A stretch of 64,000 bases of DNA from Gigantopelta aegis (taxonomy: Eukaryota; Mollusca; Gastropoda; Neomphalida; Peltospiridae). Below the pieces are notes generated by a model. The model saw only the letters and a program-made list of their open reading frames with translations. It was not told where the DNA came from and did not search any database. Position numbers and translations under genes: made by a program. Position 1 is the first letter of the stretch. Each line of letters starts with the position of its first letter. The stretch covers positions 28,995,935-29,059,934 of the forward strand of contig NC_054701.1 in the NCBI RefSeq assembly GCF_016097555.1, written 5' to 3'. Below are positions 24,077 to 35,112 of the stretch, piece by piece.

Positions 24077-24446
24077 TAGAGCTGGGCGGTATTGAAATTT
24101 GAGTATTTTTGGGGTGGATTGTATCAGTACGGTATTCGGTATTGACACAATACCAATAACGAGCAGTATTTTCAGTATATACTCAGCTTTAAATGCATGT
24201 CTGAGTTAAGGCTTACCCGCTAATTTCATCTAAATAAAATAAAATTCCATACACGAAGTCTCTTTTTCTGATTTATATCCAACCCTTTTTTTGCATTCGT
24301 CAGATATATTTTTAGTGCTTTACTAAATGGTGGAAAACATTTTTCAAAACCGAAATTTCGGTATTGTGAAATTTGCTCAGTATGGTAAATCGGTATTGAC
24401 ATAATACCGATACCGAACAGTATATAGGATATACCGCCCATCTCTA
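24077..24446. mobile_element. hAT-type MITE with 8-bp target duplication
   Basis: 370 bp with ends TAGAGCTGGGCGGTAT and the inverse ATACCGCCCATCTCTA. It is flanked by exact 8-bp duplications CTCCTTAT (24069-24076 and 24447-24454). An 8-bp duplication with such ends is the signature of the hAT superfamily. The interior is rich in CGGTATTG and its complement. It encodes no transposase. Confidence 0.85.
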
Positions 24447-24454
24447 CTCCTTAT

Positions 24455-25480
24455 TTAATAATCCATCTAGGGGTAACCCAGGGTTGAAACTTAACGACAT
24501 GAAAGTCATGGTCTTCAGCAGGGCTAGTTGAGGGAAAATCTTACTCGCCATTCTCAAATCCAAATAGCACTCCAGTTATAGCATAAAATTTAACTGCACG
24601 ACCAAAATCAAAACTGAATGTTCTTTGTTGAATAATATCCATGTGCACACCGTGCAGCCACAAAAAAAAAGAGTTTTCTTTTTAAAGTAAATATATGTTG
24701 TCCGTGTATAATTTGGATACCCTTTAAAAAGAAATCCAACTTCATCCCCTTTCGATAATGTTTCGGTTAAATATGTAGGTGCTGTCGTGCCCAATTAATT
24801 TCAAGTCCAATTAATTTCATATTATGTTCTTTTTTCAGATCAACTGATTTGAGGTTCAAGCAAACATGGCATGTTCAATGGTAATCAACTGTATTCTCAA
24901 CTCTACACAACTTATGTTACCAGTACCAGCAATTCCACAAAGAAGATGTTTTATGCAACACAGTAAGATTGTTTTTACTTTTTCTATATATGTATGGAAA
25001 TCTGATCTAAGTGTTACATACCAATGTTAATTACATATTGTTCCTTCCTTGCCAGGTGGCATGGATGGCCCTCTAGAGACCCATCTGTTTAGGACATTAA
25101 ACCCAAAGTTTGGGTACAGTCACCAGTTGAGATTATAGCAAGTGAAAGTGATACCAGTCAGAGAGAGAGAATGTTCTATTTCCTGTGTAACAGGACAAGC
25201 ATCTCTGTTCGCATAGGGTTTCTGTTCACAGGTCCTTTCCCCCACCCCTACCCCCAATGTCACAAGTCTGTAGTTCCAATTCTCACTGCATGTAAAGCAC
25301 CCAATTATGGGAAGGATCTATAGGTATTGAATGTACTTTTCTGGCAACAGCGTCAAACTATGTATTTAGCACCATTTCTCACAAACAATAAGTCCTGAAT
25401 AAATGAAACATGGTTTATAATCATATCTATGGATGTTCATCACAATGCATGTGAAGAAATAAATTACTTAAAATGTCTAT
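24455..25480. other. No recognised gene; partial dispersed repeat
   Basis: The part from about 25340 to 25450 (AAGTCCTGAATAAATGAAAC) is a diverged copy of a repeat also found at 28600-28710 and 49390-49515. Otherwise nothing recognised. Confidence 0.4.
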
Positions 25481-25484
25481 TTAA

Positions 25485-25866
25485 AGGGACATTCCTGAGT
25501 TTGCTGCAGTTTTTAAGATGTTATCGACTAACAGAGACTTTTGAACGATTGTAATTACATATCAGATGTATTTTTCTGCATAAAATATTAGTGGCTGTAT
25601 ATTAAACGTGTTTCTGATCGTTCTAATATTGGTACTAGGTTAAATTTCATTTTATTTCCTAAAATATAGTTTTTTCGTACGTACGAAATTATTTAAAGAC
25701 AAATTCAGTTTAGGCTTCTTACAAATATTAAGACGACCAGAAACACATTGAATATACAGACACTGATACTCTAAACAAGAAAATATATTTAATATGCAAG
25801 TTTAATCGTAGAAATATTGTATTAGTCGGAAACATCTTACAATGCAGAAAACTCAGGAATGTCCCT
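25485..25866. mobile_element. TTAA-flanked palindromic MITE, copy 1
   Basis: About 382 bp with ends AGGGACATTCCTGAGTTTGC and the inverse CTCAGGAATGTCCCT, flanked by TTAA on both sides. The inverted symmetry continues inward, and the middle holds the palindrome TTTCGTACGTACGAAA. No ORF. A second copy lies at 62146-62525. TTAA duplication suggests piggyBac-type mobilisation. Confidence 0.85.
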
Positions 25867-26046
25867 TTAAACTTTAAAAAAAACAAATTAAAGTTTTATT
25901 TTTATTTTTTTTAACATACATTGAGATGAACACATATAGATGCAACTGTCAGTGACATCAAATAAGTTTAAGGTAGGCAAGATGTTGATAATGTAAATGA
26001 TCTAATAACCATGCAATCCTTAGGAAATGTGCTACAGTGTCATTAA

Positions 26047-27244
26047 AGGTAGGGTCAACTCAAACAAGAGCCTATGTGTTGGAAAGATGAATACCCGGAC
26101 CACCAACACATACTGACACTTTAGCAAATGAAAAACGCATAATTTTAGAGTTAATAAAAAAACATGATTATTCTTTCTAACTGGGGGCAGCCATTTTGTT
26201 TCGTTTTTGTGACGTCCTGTGGTATAGCTTGGGGTGAAGTGATGTCAGCTCCTGACCATCTCTTGTATGTACAGTGTAAACAAAAGCAATAATTTTCAAC
26301 AAGGCGCTTCTCTTTGATCAACCTGACTTGTAAAACAACATAAATGACGTAATAATATAATAAACTATTTAACTAAATATATTTCAAGTTGTGTTAACGG
26401 AACAAAATGGGGTTATTGTATTTTTCTCTGTTAAATAATCCAAAGGAAAAATGTACACTATTAGGCCTATTGATATGCTACGTTGGAGCAAAAACAACAA
26501 CCCAAGATACCTAAGTGATAATATTCTTTTCTTTGGGACTACGTAATTGGTCAGTTCTGTCGTTTTAGATGGAAAAGTCTACTTAATCAATAGTTTTACC
26601 ATGGCCATTACCATTTTAGGGGCGACAGGTAATATTACACAATACCAGTATATATTTTTGTGTCTAGACAGCGTCAATTAATTGGCTTGTCTGGTTACCA
26701 AAATCAAATACACACCTGCCAATCAGGAATCACAGGTAGAAGCAACTAACAGCATAGACCAATTAACTAAGAAAACACTCCGTGTATCATTTCAGTATGT
26801 AGGTTAATGCATGGATAAAACATTGTTAATTATTTTGACCTGTTGTGTAGCCACTTTGACAATGATATTTTATTTATTTTGTATTGAAAAATAATTCTTA
26901 TAGTGCTGGATATACTTATTGCTGGCTTACTGGGATGTGTATTATTACAGAACATTGCAATGTATGACTATTTATTATCCCGCAAAAACCAGGTAGATTG
27001 TGTTTCTCTAGTTCTAAGGCTCATTCCTGACATTACGCGTTAAGTATTACGCAACCACCAGCTCGCCAGAGGGTGTACTCACTGAGATAGTACAAAATGG
27101 CTGCCCCCATTGTATATAATAGCTGTCACATTTAACCATTTTATTAATTAACTATACCATTATACTTGTTGATATTAAGCAATAATGTTCATTATATATC
27201 GTTGAATATGCATACCAGGCAAAATGCCTTAATTGTCCCTTCCT
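26047..27244. mobile_element. Element P, copy 1: 1.2-kb TTAA-flanked non-autonomous element
   Basis: Ends AGGTAGGGTCAAC and the inverse GTCCCTTCCT, flanked by TTAA (26043-26046 and 27245-27248). No transposase frame. An inverted copy at 39695-42378 is the same length once its own insertion is removed, which confirms both borders. TTAA flanks suggest piggyBac-type transposition. Confidence 0.82.
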
Positions 27245-27651
27245 TTAAGCATTCCTTTCCTTTCTAGTGATCACATAATATTTATGCATTTGTTCTTATA
27301 CATGTACAATACCTTGGTTTGAATCGGTGGGCATAATTTTATTGGCATGGTGCATTTCACAGTGTTTTCTCAATATACTGATGGAAAGAAATAAAGGAGC
27401 ATGCGAGTAATAACATCAAATGTTGACTACAACCATAATTCTCGTCCACAAGTATCAGGAAATTAACCATGTTACTGGACGTCAACCCCACAGTACTGAC
27501 ATGCAGTGTCACAATATATCTCTGTATTTTATACACACTGAACTACTCCAGTAGTGAATTACTTTTTGTCTCATATACCATGTGTTCCCGTATTTCTTTC
27601 CATCAGTATATATGTTATTAAGACTAATAATGTTTCACTAGATTTTTTGGT

Positions 27652-27801
27652 ATGTTTTCAGAAAGCAAAAGCAAAACTTATGTGAGACCTGTACGATTAT
27701 ACTGGATGGCATTTCCTGTTAGCATTGGAGCTCTAGTCTATTATGTATATTGCCAAATACATGTTCCTGAATTAAGCAGCCAGGTACCAAAGAATTGGAA
27801 G
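27652..27801 (+). CDS. Possible first exon of a type II membrane protein (AADAC/NCEH1-like?)
   Basis: ATG at 27652 opens 50 codons ending at a GAAGGTAAAA donor on a codon boundary. After a short basic N-terminus there is one hydrophobic segment (LYWMAFPVSIGALVYYVYC, about residues 18-36), then a short lumenal-like stretch ending VPKNWK. A signal anchor followed by a Pro-x-Trp-Lys segment is the layout of arylacetamide deacetylase and neutral cholesterol ester hydrolase N-termini. That match is weak and from memory. An acceptor-like TTTTCAG overlaps the start, so it could be an internal exon. I found no HGGG or GDSAG-bearing exon downstream, so the gene is unproven. Confidence 0.3.
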
Positions 27802-29154
27802 GTAAAATTAATTTTATCATTGGATAGGTCTGATCTGATGTGGATTGGGCATGATTTATTTTTTGTTGAGTTATATTCAGTTTTTTATGTTGTGACTAAG
27901 CAACAAAATTCAAAACTATTTTTCATTCAGTATGTGGTGATGGTGTCAGTGTATTGATGTGCTGTCAAATCCTACATTTGGCATCACGTCAGTACATCTG
28001 CTGGCGTGGCAATTCTGATTAAAGACCAAAAACAAGCATGTTGTTGTTGAACCATAAAGTGTTGGGAATTGATTTCAAACTGAAGGGTGGGGTGTAATTA
28101 TATCATCAGTAATGTATCATAGCAGAGACGTTTCACTGTCTCCTGTTCTCAACTTGATGAACTTGTACCTCTCAGTATTGTTTGAAAATGTTCCATGAAA
28201 TGAAATCAGAATGACAATGAGAAATAAAGAAGTTTTTTTTAAATTTAAACTCGCTACATGTACTTAACAGAATTCTGTGTATTATGAATTGATAACCTAT
28301 AAATTGATATTGTGGTTCACTTGCCAATGTAAGCATCAGTGAACTTGTGCAAGATGAACAGTATTGACTAAATATCCATGTGTTTGACCATACACATGGA
28401 AAATGGAAGTGGCTTCTACAGATCTTATGTGGCCATGTACGAGTGAGTGGACGGGTAGCAGTGAAGACAGATGTAAGCATGTGTAGCTCAACAGGTGCCT
28501 GCGACCGTGACTCTTTATTTTGCTTTTTGTCTCGCCTTTACAAAGTCAAAAAGTTGAGATATTGGTACATTACTTTTATGTTAGTGGTGGCGTTGGCAGT
28601 GATAGCATCAACGTTTGTATTTAGCGGCACTTCTCATAAACTTCAAGTCCTGCATCAATGAAACTCGGTTTATAGTTACATCTATGAATATTCACCTCAA
28701 TGCATGTTACTTTTCTTTCTTTTTTGAAATTTCAGGCCTCATATTTGGCAAATGATTGGGCATGGCCATTTGGGGCGCATTATAGCCAGAAAGCACGGCA
28801 ACATGAATAAATACATAAATAAGTATGAACAGTTTGGTGTTTTTGTAATAAAAAACACTTTCAGGAGTCAAATTAAAGTATGATAACCAGTTACTGACAT
28901 GCTGAATAAGGCACGGCTGATTTGGCCATGAGACTCTGTTTACTTCTCAGGGCATTCAAGCATATGACTAGGTCATTCAATTTGCTGCATGGTCACAGTT
29001 CAATTTCACACCCTGAAATTTAGAAATTAAAATTAAAATTTCAATGTTTGTCGGTTTTTTTTTACATGCATTGAGATGAACGTTTGAAAATGGCAGAAAA
29101 ACCAGCCAATACATTCCTCATTGTCCTAAATGCCACTGTGCCTTATATGCAGTC
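27802..29154. other. No recognised gene; dispersed repeat remnant
   Basis: 28540-28710 (GCATCAACGTTTGTATTTAG, TCAAGTCCTGCATCAATGAA) is a copy of a dispersed repeat also near 25340 and 49390. Nothing else recognised. Confidence 0.45.
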
Positions 29155-29168
29155 TTTGTGGTTTGACA

Positions 29169-29778
29169 ACAGGCAGGATTTAGCTCAGTCAGTTGAGTAC
29201 TTGCATCGCAGGATCGAACCACCTCTGTATATTTATTCAACTAATTATAGTTTTTTTTCTCATTCCAACCAGTGCACCACAACTGGTCAAAGGCCATGGT
29301 ATGTGCTTTCTTGTCTGTAGAAAAATGCATATAAAAGATCCCTTGCTGCATTAGGAAAAATGTAGCGGGTTTCCTCTGGGAAAGAAAGAAAGGAATGTTT
29401 TATTTAACGACGCACTCAACACATTTTATTTACGGTTATATGGCATCAGACATATGGTTAAGGACCACACAGATATTGAGAGAGGACACCCGCTGATCAT
29501 TTGTATGCACCATCCCACAGACAGGGTAGTACATACCATGGCCTTTGATATACCAGTCATGGTGCACTGGCTGGAATGAGAAATAGCCCAATGGGCCCAC
29601 CGACGGGGATTGGTCCCAGACCGACTGTGCATCGAGCGAGCGCTTTACCATTGGGCTACGTCCCGCCCACGGGTTTCCTCTGAAGACTAGGTGTCAGAAT
29701 TACCAAATGTTTGACATCCAATAGCCAATGATTAATTAATCAATCTGCTCTGGTGGTGTCATTAAACAAAACAAACTT
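29169..29778 (+). mobile_element. tRNA-headed SINE, interrupted by another SINE
   Basis: The head at the left has an A-box-like TAGCTCAGTCAGTTGAGTAC and a B-box-like AGGATCGAACC. The 3' tail at the right is GGTGTCATTAAACAAAACAA. It is flanked by the exact 14-bp duplication TTTGTGGTTTGACA (29155-29168, 29779-29792). The body is split at 29378 by an inner SINE of opposite orientation. Confidence 0.85.
29379..29669 (-). mobile_element. GTAGCCC-headed SINE nested in the 29169 SINE
   Basis: Tail first on the plus strand (GAAAGAAAGAAAGGAATGTT), head at the right: reverse complemented, GACGTAGCCCAATGGTAAAG is the A box and TCTGGGACCAATCC the B-box region. It is flanked by a 13-bp duplication CGGGTTTCCTCTG of the outer SINE (29366-29378, 29670-29682). 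Confidence 0.9.
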
Positions 29779-29892
29779 TTTGTGGTTTGACACAAGCAAG
29801 TGCCCTGGCTTGCATAAACCAATTTCTGAATGGGCAATTATCTGCTCTGTTCATCACAAATCGATTTCTGTCATTTATTTGCTCCATATTAA

Positions 29893-30362
29893 CCCTTTGA
29901 ACTCTGAACTCCTGGGAAGGAGATTAACCAAAAAAATCTAAAATTTGTTTACTTTTCTGCTTCAAATAATATTTTTTGTTGTATTTTTAATAAAAAAATA
30001 AAGGTTATTTGAGCTAAATACGGACTTACTTGTTATTTATCTGCAATACTCTCACCTATGATGCCAATCAAACCAGCAAGTTTTGGTCTGGCAGTCCAGT
30101 TCATATGAACTCCTTACAAAGGGTGCACCAAAAAAACCCGGTTGTTTTGGTAAGTTTTTTTTATTTGCCTCAGGGCATAGTTTCTTTACCTTCAGGTATG
30201 TTTCGTTACAGACAACACATCGGTTATTATCATTAGCATTTGGAGCCTTTTCTACATCATTGTGAGCATCCACTTTCAGCCTTTTCTCATCAAGAACAGT
30301 TTCTATATTTGAGCTATTACCAAGTGGAGACCTAACATCTTGTGTATCATCACCTTCAAATT
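29893..30362 (-). mobile_element. piggyBac-like transposon remnant
   Basis: A TTAA at 29889-29892 is followed by CCCTTTGAACTCTGAACTCC, a piggyBac-style terminus. Reading away from it on the minus strand is a Cys-containing frame that could be the C-terminal cysteine-rich domain of a piggyBac transposase. The other end is missing; a SINE 3' fragment begins at about 30368. Confidence 0.45.
30052..30273 (-). pseudogene. C-terminal piece of a transposase, possibly piggyBac
   Basis: A 73-codon open frame, extendable upstream without a stop to about 30350, ending TAG or TGA near the TTAA-bounded terminus. It contains RCVVCNETYLKVKKLC and later DCQTKTCWFDWHHR, spaced Cys pairs as in the zinc-binding tail of piggyBac-family transposases. 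No catalytic Asp residues are visible because the main domain is absent. The family call rests on the tail plus the terminus. Confidence 0.4.
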
Positions 30363-30367
30363 CCAGA

Positions 30368-30505
30368 CATGAAGTGGTGACAGAGGGTTTCCTCCCTCAA
30401 TATCTGTGTGGTCCTTATCCATATAACCGATGCCACATAACCGTAAATAAAATGTGTTGAACGCATCGTTACATAAAACATTTCCTTCCTTCCTTCAGAC
30501 ACAGT
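30368..30505 (+). mobile_element. SINE 3'-end fragment
   Basis: GGGTTTCCTCCCTCAATATC through CATATAACCG to ATAAAACATTTCCTTCC matches the 3' half of the SINEs at 33757 and 57310. The head is absent. Confidence 0.8.
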
Positions 30506-30675
30506 TTCTCCAGAAATCTGTGGAAAGGGAATGTTCTCTTGAGGGTGGAAGTGTGAGGCTTTATGTAACCTATCACTATGTACCTGTATGTGTTGTAGGC
30601 AGCCCATATCACAAAGTTTATAATCAAACTCTGTGGCCATTTGTTGTAGTGGCAGCATTTTTGTATCCTAGTCAT

Positions 30676-30831
30676 CTGGGCCCATGCTTATAAAACTTTT
30701 AGAGTCTAGACTCAATCTCTAATGATGTCACATGCATACAGTTTGTATGGTGTTGTCATGACATTAGTGTCTCAGAGACTCTGTTAGATTCTCGAGTCAA
30801 GATTCTAAAAGTTTTATAAGCATTAGGCCAG
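30676..30831. mobile_element. Small MITE with TGCTTATAAAACTTTTAGA ends, copy 1
   Basis: The left end ATGCTTATAAAACTTTTAGA and the inverse TCTAAAAGTTTTATAAGCAT face each other about 100 bp apart. No coding potential. Copy 3 is at 45220-45373; the copy near 37680-37800 has lost its left arm. Confidence 0.7.
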
Positions 30832-30874
30832 GTCGATTTTATAGGTTTCACTCATTTATGCCTTCACTGTTCTG

Positions 30875-31640
30875 GGGGCAGGATAAAGTCCAGTGGTAAA
30901 GCACTTGCTTGATGGCTATCGGTCTAGCATTAATCAAACACCAGTGGGACGGACCATTGTTCTATTTCTTGTTCCAACCAGTGCTCCACAACAGGTATAA
31001 CAAAGGTCATGGTATATACATGTACTATCCTGTCTGTAGGTAGTACTAAACCAAATAACTTCCGGCTGGGTCAAAGTTCGAGGTGCACCCAACGTTTGAT
31101 AGAGAACTGAACACCACAAGTCCTGTGATTGGTTGTAAATGTGAGTGTGTTGGTTGTAAAAAATAATAGTTTCATCTGGGTAAAAAAAAATTGCAATTTT
31201 ATTTCATCTAGTACGTACCAATGTGTCAAGTAGCCTTGTGCTTGAAAACGTATGGGGTACCTGTAAAAAAAAGTACTCGAATTTTGTGTGGAACTAGGGT
31301 AGGCATAGACGCTACCCGTTATCTCAGAAACAAGCAGCTTGACCCCCAATTTTTTCTGATTCACTTTAAGTGTGAGTGGTGGTAGTATTTATATCCGTGG
31401 TGTTTATGTTGATTGATACGCTGCAGGTAGGAGTTTTAGCCACATATGTTACTATTGTCGTCTGTGGGATTTGATTTGGTAGTATACACCCTGTAGGATG
31501 TTATACATAAAAGATCCCATCCAACTAATCAGAAAGAGTAGCCTGTTGCATGGTGACAGTGGGTTTCCTCTCTCATCTGTAGACTTTAGCCATATGTCCG
31601 GCACCATATAACCATAAATAAAATTGTTGAGTGTGTCCTT
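30875..31640 (+). mobile_element. SINE (head GATAAAGTCCAGTGG), split by family M
   Basis: The A-box-like AAGTCCAGTGGTAAAGCACT head runs to the tail CCTTAAATAAAACATTT. It is interrupted at 31038 by family M copy 3. The uninterrupted form is at 37843-38142 and 45414-45718. Confidence 0.8.
31039..31491. mobile_element. Family M copy 3, with empty site elsewhere in the window
   Basis: Same ends as the other M copies. The flank TGTA is present on both sides (31035-31038, 31492-31495; up to CTGTAGG is shared). The duplicated block at 37990-38015 and 45565-45590 shows the unoccupied sequence CTGTCTGTAGGATGTTATA. A 97-codon minus-strand frame is again open. Confidence 0.88.
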
Positions 31641-32475
31641 AAATAAAACATTTGTGCATCACTGCTTTGGGACAGGAACAGGAAACTTTCTCTTTTGAGT
31701 AGAATCATATTTTTGAACATGTTTAGGAGGAGAAGAGACCTAGAGTGATGTGACAATAGGTTTCTTGTCTCACCACACAATAACACCAACTGTTCCACTT
31801 CCCATGGGAACGATTTGAATTATTTGGACTGTCCACCTATTGTGTTCACTGGGATAAATCAGATAGATTTTGTAAGGTTATCTTTGATGCCTATTGAATA
31901 TCTACATGTAGGTGGGTGGGGTTTTTTGCTTTATTGTTTTTTCTACTTAACTTTCATGAAAATAAATCCAAAACCCCCAAAATTTTAATGAGGAGGTTAT
32001 CATTTTGTCAATAAAGTCGAGAAAATTATAAACATTATTGAGCAAACAGTATGTCGGTCATGGTTTCTTTGTTTTTATTCTGTATGAAAACATAATGATT
32101 CATTTCTGACCTCTGCATTTGGCTTTTCATATGGCTTTGTAACTACATTCTTGCACACTTCTTTTGTATGCCTATTCTGTGATGCAGCCTATTCATCGCT
32201 CCACGTGTGTGATGAAGACTGAAGTTGACATTCTGAATCCCAATCAAATGTCCTTAATCATCCTGGACCAGCCTTTGTTCATTGGTAGGGGTAAGAAAAC
32301 ATGCTGGACCACTTGTGAGACAATAAATAAACTAATTAGTACAGCTTTCTGTGTTTTAACCAGACTAGCATTCACAGAGCACGGAACGTGCTGTTAATTC
32401 TAATACAGTATGCAAGAACAGCATGCCTTGCATTGGACACATGCCTTGCATTGGAGTAACACTGAGAGCTAGCGA
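31641..32475. other. Unique part of block C
   Basis: Triplicated sequence with no recognised gene. A 77-codon frame at 32164-32397 is not preserved as an exon in the other copies. Confidence 0.5.
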
Positions 32476-32479
32476 GTTA

Positions 32480-32925
32480 TAGTTTGTTTTGTTTAATGAC
32501 ACCACTAGAGCTCACTGATTATTAATCATTGGCTGTTGGATGTCAACTATTTGGTCATATAATCCAAAGAGGAAACCTGCTGCATTTTTTCATGGATGTA
32601 CCCCCCCCCCCCACACACACACACAAAAGTTTGTTTTGTTTAATGACACCACTAGAGCACATTGATTTATTAATCATCAGCTATTGGATGTCAAACATTT
32701 GGTAATTTGACATATAGTCTTAGAGACGAAACCCGCTACATTTTTCCATTAGTAGCAAGGGATCTTTTATATGCACCATCTCATAGACAAGATAGCACAT
32801 ACCACGGCCTTTGATGTACCAGTCATGGTGCACTGGCTGGAATGAGAAATAGCCCAATGGGCCCACCGACGGGGATCGATCCCACACCGACCGTGCATCA
32901 CTTTACCACTGTCCTGCCCTCACAT
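32480..32925 (-). mobile_element. Two tail-first SINEs in series
   Basis: 32480-32605 is a 3' fragment (GTTTGTTTTGTTTAATGACA). 32629-32925 is a nearly full minus-strand copy, from the same tail through CATTGGCTGG-type body and GGGATCGATCCC to TTACCACTG at the head. A C-run and CA repeat separate them. Confidence 0.8.
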
Positions 32926-33756
32926 TGATGTACCAGTCGTGGGTCCACTGAAAGGGTTCAGTCCTTCGACTCAAACACCAGGTGAGTGTTCTATAAAAAA
33001 TTCCATTGATGTTGCTGCAACAAATGGTGTGGAAATGTTTCACGGCTATACTATTTTGCATAAACAGTACAACCACGTTTATGACATCCTGGTATTTGCT
33101 GTATTGTGACAGGCTGTTGGGTCGAAAACTATTTGTTATTAACTCTTTTTTTTGGGGGGGGGGGGGGGGGGGGAATAACCCCTTTTTGTGTGTCATAGGC
33201 TAAAAATCACTCTGTTACATCTATCAAGTGTTTTTCATCAAGGCGTTTCAGAAAAAAACAAATTACTATTTAAAAATGTGTCATGTTTTTTTTTAATTAA
33301 CTGTCAGATATATTAATGTAAACACTATTTCCTTCCATACATCTAATAAAAATGTGTTTTTACTGAGACACTTTAATCTATTTTGTCTTGTAGGAAGTGG
33401 GTGTCGTGCATTACATATGAAGAATGTACATGGGGAGGGGGTACATATGCAAAAATTAATTTGTTTATTGTAAAATGGATTCAGTCCATGCTCCTAATTG
33501 TATTCAATGTACTTTTCAGCATGGAAGATCTTTGTACACCGGTACATGCAGGTGGGGGAGGGAGTAATGATTAAATGTACAAAAAGTGTACATGGGGGAG
33601 GGGCGGTAAAACAGTCCATAAATACACTATGGATGGCCCCCAATTAGTAGTCTGAAAAACCTCCTGCCTATTTTACAGTGACAAAATGGTACACATCTCT
33701 CCGCAGAGTTACTTGTGCTTTAGAGCTGTGTGCTCCACATGCTATTGAGAGGGGTG

Positions 33757-34060
33757 AGACGTAGCCCAGTGGTAAAGCGCTCGCTTGTGATGTGCGGTCG
33801 GGTTGGGATCAATTCAAGTCAGTGGGTTCATTGGGCTATTTGTCGCTCCAGCCAGTGCGCCACGACTTGTACATCAAAGGCCGTGGCATGTGCTGTCCTG
33901 TCTATGGGATGGTGCATATAAAAGATCCCTTTCTGCTAATCGAAAAGAGTAGCCCATGAAATGGAGACAGCGGGTTTCCTCCCTCAATATCTGTGTGGTC
34001 CGTAACCATATGTCTGACGCCATATAACCATAAATAAAAAATGTGTCGAGTGTGTAATTT
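33757..34060 (+). mobile_element. GTAGCCC-headed SINE in block D, copy A
   Basis: Head GACGTAGCCCAGTGGTAAAG with a B-box-like GGTTGGGATCAATTC, body GGTGCATATAAAAGATCCC, and tail CATATAACCATAAATAAAAA. Duplicated with its surroundings at 43384-43690. Confidence 0.88.
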
Positions 34061-34304
34061 TTTGACGGAAAATTTGAAATCTTTGTGGTGGAATTGACCA
34101 GATGTGTCATAACATCTAGTAGTTAGCACACTAAAAATTTTGGCACCCCCTCCCCCTTTTTAAATTTCTATATCTGCCCCTAACATTAATAAAACAAACA
34201 TTTATTCTTTTCTTTTTTGTGAAGTTCATGGTATGTGTCCTTTCTTTTAAAATTCTACATGCCATTATTTTAAAGACATTATACAGTAACACCATATTTC
34301 ACTT

Positions 34305-34797
34305 AGCACCAGAAAAGAGGGCTCCACTCAGCTCCACAGTTGTTTCTGGACAAAAATCCTATTCCAGTTGTGGATGAGACCAAATTTCTGGGAGTTATAT
34401 TTGACAGGAAGCTCTCTTTTGTGCCCTCTCTTAAATATGTTAAAAAGAAGGGCTTAAAAGCTCTCAATATTTTAAAAGTTATTGGTAATACAGAATGTGG
34501 AGCAGACCGAAAGGTTATGCTTCGTCTATATAAATCTCTCGTGAAGTCAAAACTTGACTATGGATGCATTGTGTATGGGCCAGTATGCAAGTCTTACTTG
34601 CAGATGCTAGATCCTATACACAATCAGGGCCAAAGGCTTTTGGTGCTTTTAGAACATCTGTAGACAGCTTGTACGTTGATGCCCACGAACCTTTGTTGGG
34701 TGCTAGACATGCAAACCTTTCGTTGCAGTATGCCAGCAAGACTAAATCATTGCCAAAGCATCCAACACATCAAGCAGTGTTTGATAACAAATATATA
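34305..34797 (+). pseudogene. LINE reverse transcriptase C-terminal fragment (jockey/CR1-like), frameshifted
   Basis: Codes for the region after the reverse-transcriptase fingers/palm: PIPVVDETKFLGVIFDRKLS, then ADRKVMLRLYKSLVKSKLDY and SYLQMLDPIHNQGQRL. It then shifts frame (about 34640) to AFRTSVDSLYVDAHEPLLGA and LSLQYASKTKSLPKHPTH. This is the standard C-terminal segment of non-LTR retrotransposon ORF2. It is 5'-truncated near 34300 and cut at 34797 by the Tc1 foldback. Non-functional; duplicated at 43933-44425. Confidence 0.88.
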
Positions 34798-35112
34798 CTC
34801 TGTCAAAAAAGAAACGCATAGGTGATAGGGAAAGAAGAAAAGTGTTTGATTTTACTAAATACCGTTCTTTTGTACAATGTTACTGAATGACCATGTTTGT
34901 TAATGTTCCTGGAATGGGACAGCATGCCTAAATGCACCTTAAAACAAATTTAGTGCACGTTGTGCGACAATTCTAGGAAATCAGCGTGAAATAGTCAGAT
35001 TTTGGCGAATGCACGTGAAACTTGGGGAAAAGATTGGGGTAGTGATGGGTATTTAAAGCTGCAATGCTCGCAATGATGCCTCATTTCCATTTCGATGTAG
35101 ACGAGGTACAAC

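Larger units (their letters stand above)
30557..32400. repeat. Segmental duplication block C, copy 1
   Basis: The sequence from TATGTAACCTATCACTATGT to TACAGCTTTCTGTGTTTTAA is repeated at 37559-38852 and 45105-46361. Copy 1 differs by carrying a family M insertion (31039-31491). It also runs past the point where the other copies are interrupted by M and P, giving the empty site near 32355. Confidence 0.85.
32976..34797. repeat. Segmental duplication block D, copy A
   Basis: Matches 42571-44425 almost throughout, including poly-G, repeated GTACATGGGGGAGGGG stretches, a SINE and a LINE reverse-transcriptase piece. No host gene recognised. Confidence 0.9.

Noticed and set aside
32903..33203. 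Frames across the poly-G tract, also at 42521-42833
   Set aside because: Created by the G run; frame length changes with run length between the duplicated copies.
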